Shown here one piece after another: positions 62,768-64,000 of a stretch of 64,000 nt of DNA. The notes beneath the pieces are model-generated. The model saw nothing but the letters and a program-made list of their open reading frames with translations, had not been told where the DNA came from and did not search any database. Source of the DNA: Vreelandella nigrificans (GTDB lineage Bacteria > Pseudomonadota > Gammaproteobacteria > Pseudomonadales > Halomonadaceae); NCBI RefSeq assembly GCF_002374315.1, contig NZ_NWUX01000023.1:1-64000 (forward strand), written 5' to 3'. A program made the translations under genes and the position numbers. Numbering within the stretch: position 1 is the first letter of the stretch; every line of letters starts with the position of its first letter.

Positions 62768-64000
62768 TGTGACTCCTTTTGATAACCTTGAGTGTGAGGC
62801 TGTAGCCCATATCCTGGCCTTGTGTCTAGCCTAGAGAGAAAGGCTTTAGCCTGCTTGCGCATTGCGTCTCGCTTATCTTCCTTCATACGTGAAAGCGTGC
62901 CATAGATGAGCTTCATCCTCGGGTTACGATTTAAGCGTTCGGCATTAGTTTCAAGAAAGTACCAATAGAGGCTATTAAATGGGCAGGCGTTAGGGCCTGT
63001 TACCTGTTTGGGGGTGTAACGGCAGTGCTGGCAGTGATCAGACATTTTGTCGATATACTTACCTGATGCGCAGTAAGGCTTAGATCCCATCAAACCGCCA
63101 TCAGCATGCAGTACCATGCCCAGTGTATTGGGTAGCTCGACCCATTCGCAGGCATCGGCATAAACAGCTAAATACCAATCGCAGAGCGCTTCCGGTTTTA
63201 TGCCGCATAGTAGGGCAAAGTTACCCGTTACCATCAAACGTTGGATATGATGTGCGTAGCTGTTGTCGATAGTCATTTGAATGGCGCGCTGTAGGCAGCG
63301 CATATCAGTGTTCGCATCCCAGTAGAAAATAGGTAGATCTCTATCAGCAGCAAGCCCGTTTAGCTGCTTATAGTTGGGCATTTGAGTCCAATAAAGTCCG
63401 CGTACGTATTCCCGCCAGCCGAGTATTTGGCGAATGAAACCTTCGACTGCATTGATGGGGGCGTTACCCGCGTAATACTGCTGCTCGGCTGCTTCGCACA
63501 CTTCTTGTGGGGTTATCAGTCCAATGTTGAGAGCAGTCGATAGCCGAGAGTGGTACAAAAATGGCTCGGTATCGCTAATAGCATCCTGATAGCTGCCAAA
63601 TTCAGCTAGCCTGTGGTCAATAAAGTGTTTCAAATCTACCAGTGCTTGGCGGCGGGTCACTGGTAAGTTGAAATTATCCAGTGAGCCCATATGCTCACAG
63701 AAATGACATTTTGCATCGTTGAGTGCTTCCCGAGTGAGTTCATCATGGGAGTGTTGAGGTGGCGTGGGAAAGCTAAGCGCTACGTGAATAGGATCCCGGT
63801 TATCGTGATCAAAATTCCACTTACCGCCAGCCGGGGTGCCGCCCTCCATCAGTAGTCCAGTACGCTTGCGCTGTTCACGATAAAAGTACTCTAAGCGCAG
63901 CTGTTTACGCCCTTTAGCCCAACTAGCGAAATCATCAGGTGTAGTAAAGAAGCGATCATCTTCCAATATGTGCCAAGGCAGGGGGGCGTTTTTGCGCTTT
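62764..64000 (-). CDS. Photolyase/cryptochrome-related protein (CryPro-like), cut by the right edge
   Basis: The visible 412 residues form the C-terminal part of a deoxyribodipyrimidine photolyase-related protein (FeS-BCP/CryPro group, (6-4)-type repair). The reading frame stays open to base 64000, so the N-terminus lies outside. Family marks are W-N-F-D-H-D-N-R, W-R-E-Y-V-R-G-L-Y-W and the iron-sulfur-cluster region with Y-C-A-S-G-K-Y-I-x-K-M-S-D-H-C. The C-x-x-C-x-Y motif there fits. The internal TTG at 63966 is not the true start. Confidence 0.88.
   Translation of the reverse strand, partial: KRKNAPLPWHILEDDRFFTTPDDFASWAKGRKQLRLEYFYREQRKRTGLLMEGGTPAGGKWNFDHDNRDPIHVALSFPTPPQHSHDELTREALNDAKCHFCEHMGSLDNFNLPVTRRQALVDLKHFIDHRLAEFGSYQDAISDTEPFLYHSRLSTALNIGLITPQEVCEAAEQQYYAGNAPINAVEGFIRQILGWREYVRGLYWTQMPNYKQLNGLAADRDLPIFYWDANTDMRCLQRAIQMTIDNSYAHHIQRLMVTGNFALLCGIKPEALCDWYLAVYADACEWVELPNTLGMVLHADGGLMGSKPYCASGKYIDKMSDHCQHCRYTPKQVTGPNACPFNSLYWYFLETNAERLNRNPRMKLIYGTLSRMKEDKRDAMRKQAKAFLSRLDTRPGYGLQPHTQGYQKESQ

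Overview
The window reads as one chromosomal stretch of a gammaproteobacterium, most probably of the Halomonas group (Halomonadaceae). This is inferred from gene content, not from a database search. The pointers are the rpsF-rpsR-membrane protein-rplI-dnaB order, a Tat-exported high-potential iron-sulfur protein, many acidic proteins, TRAP and amino-acid ABC transporters, and moderate-to-high GC. Genes are dense and almost all are housekeeping or catabolic. No CRISPR array, prophage, insertion sequence or rRNA operon was seen.

Layout. 1-1250: a short AT-rich accessory patch with degenerate sequence and a lone HNH-nuclease-like gene. 1256-12207: recD, recB and recC on the minus strand, with pncB inserted on the plus strand between recB and recC. 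12360-14427: ilvD, followed by a REP-like repeat cluster flanked by a duplication of the ilvD stop region. 14428-22087: a TRAP transporter operon, a MocR-type regulator and gabD-gabT. A 10-bp operator-like motif occurs as a direct-repeat pair on both sides of the regulator, so these six genes look like one regulon. 22294-24447: a small HTH protein and purEK. 24528-33140: a minus-strand amino-acid block (traX-like gene, an iadA homologue with altered metal ligands, three tandem binding proteins, two permeases, one ATPase, astE). 33484-46299: mixed metabolic genes (wrbA, dmlA with a LysR regulator, a Blc-like lipocalin, yjbQ, an alanine/sodium symporter, azoR, an alkyltransferase-like protein, a GNAT-nitrilase fusion, an EamA exporter, fadH, ltaE). 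46563-51431: the prkA-yeaH-spoVR stress operon. 51545-53359: HiPIP, a stand-alone RAM-domain protein and a membrane-anchored DNA/RNA endonuclease. 53778-54152: three tRNA-Leu(CAG) genes. 54435-61518: rnr, rlmB, rpsF-rpsR-membrane protein-rplI and dnaB. 61585-64000: two small unknown genes, then a DCC-family oxidoreductase overlapping a photolyase-related gene that runs off the right edge.

The two most unusual signals are regulatory or structural. One is the shared MocR operator architecture at 17627-17685 and 19176-19234. The other is a recurring habit of short tandem repeats (unit 14-17 bp) at eight places, two of them in frame inside recC. A third point of interest is the iadA homologue, which has lost the first histidine of its metal-binding HxH motif.
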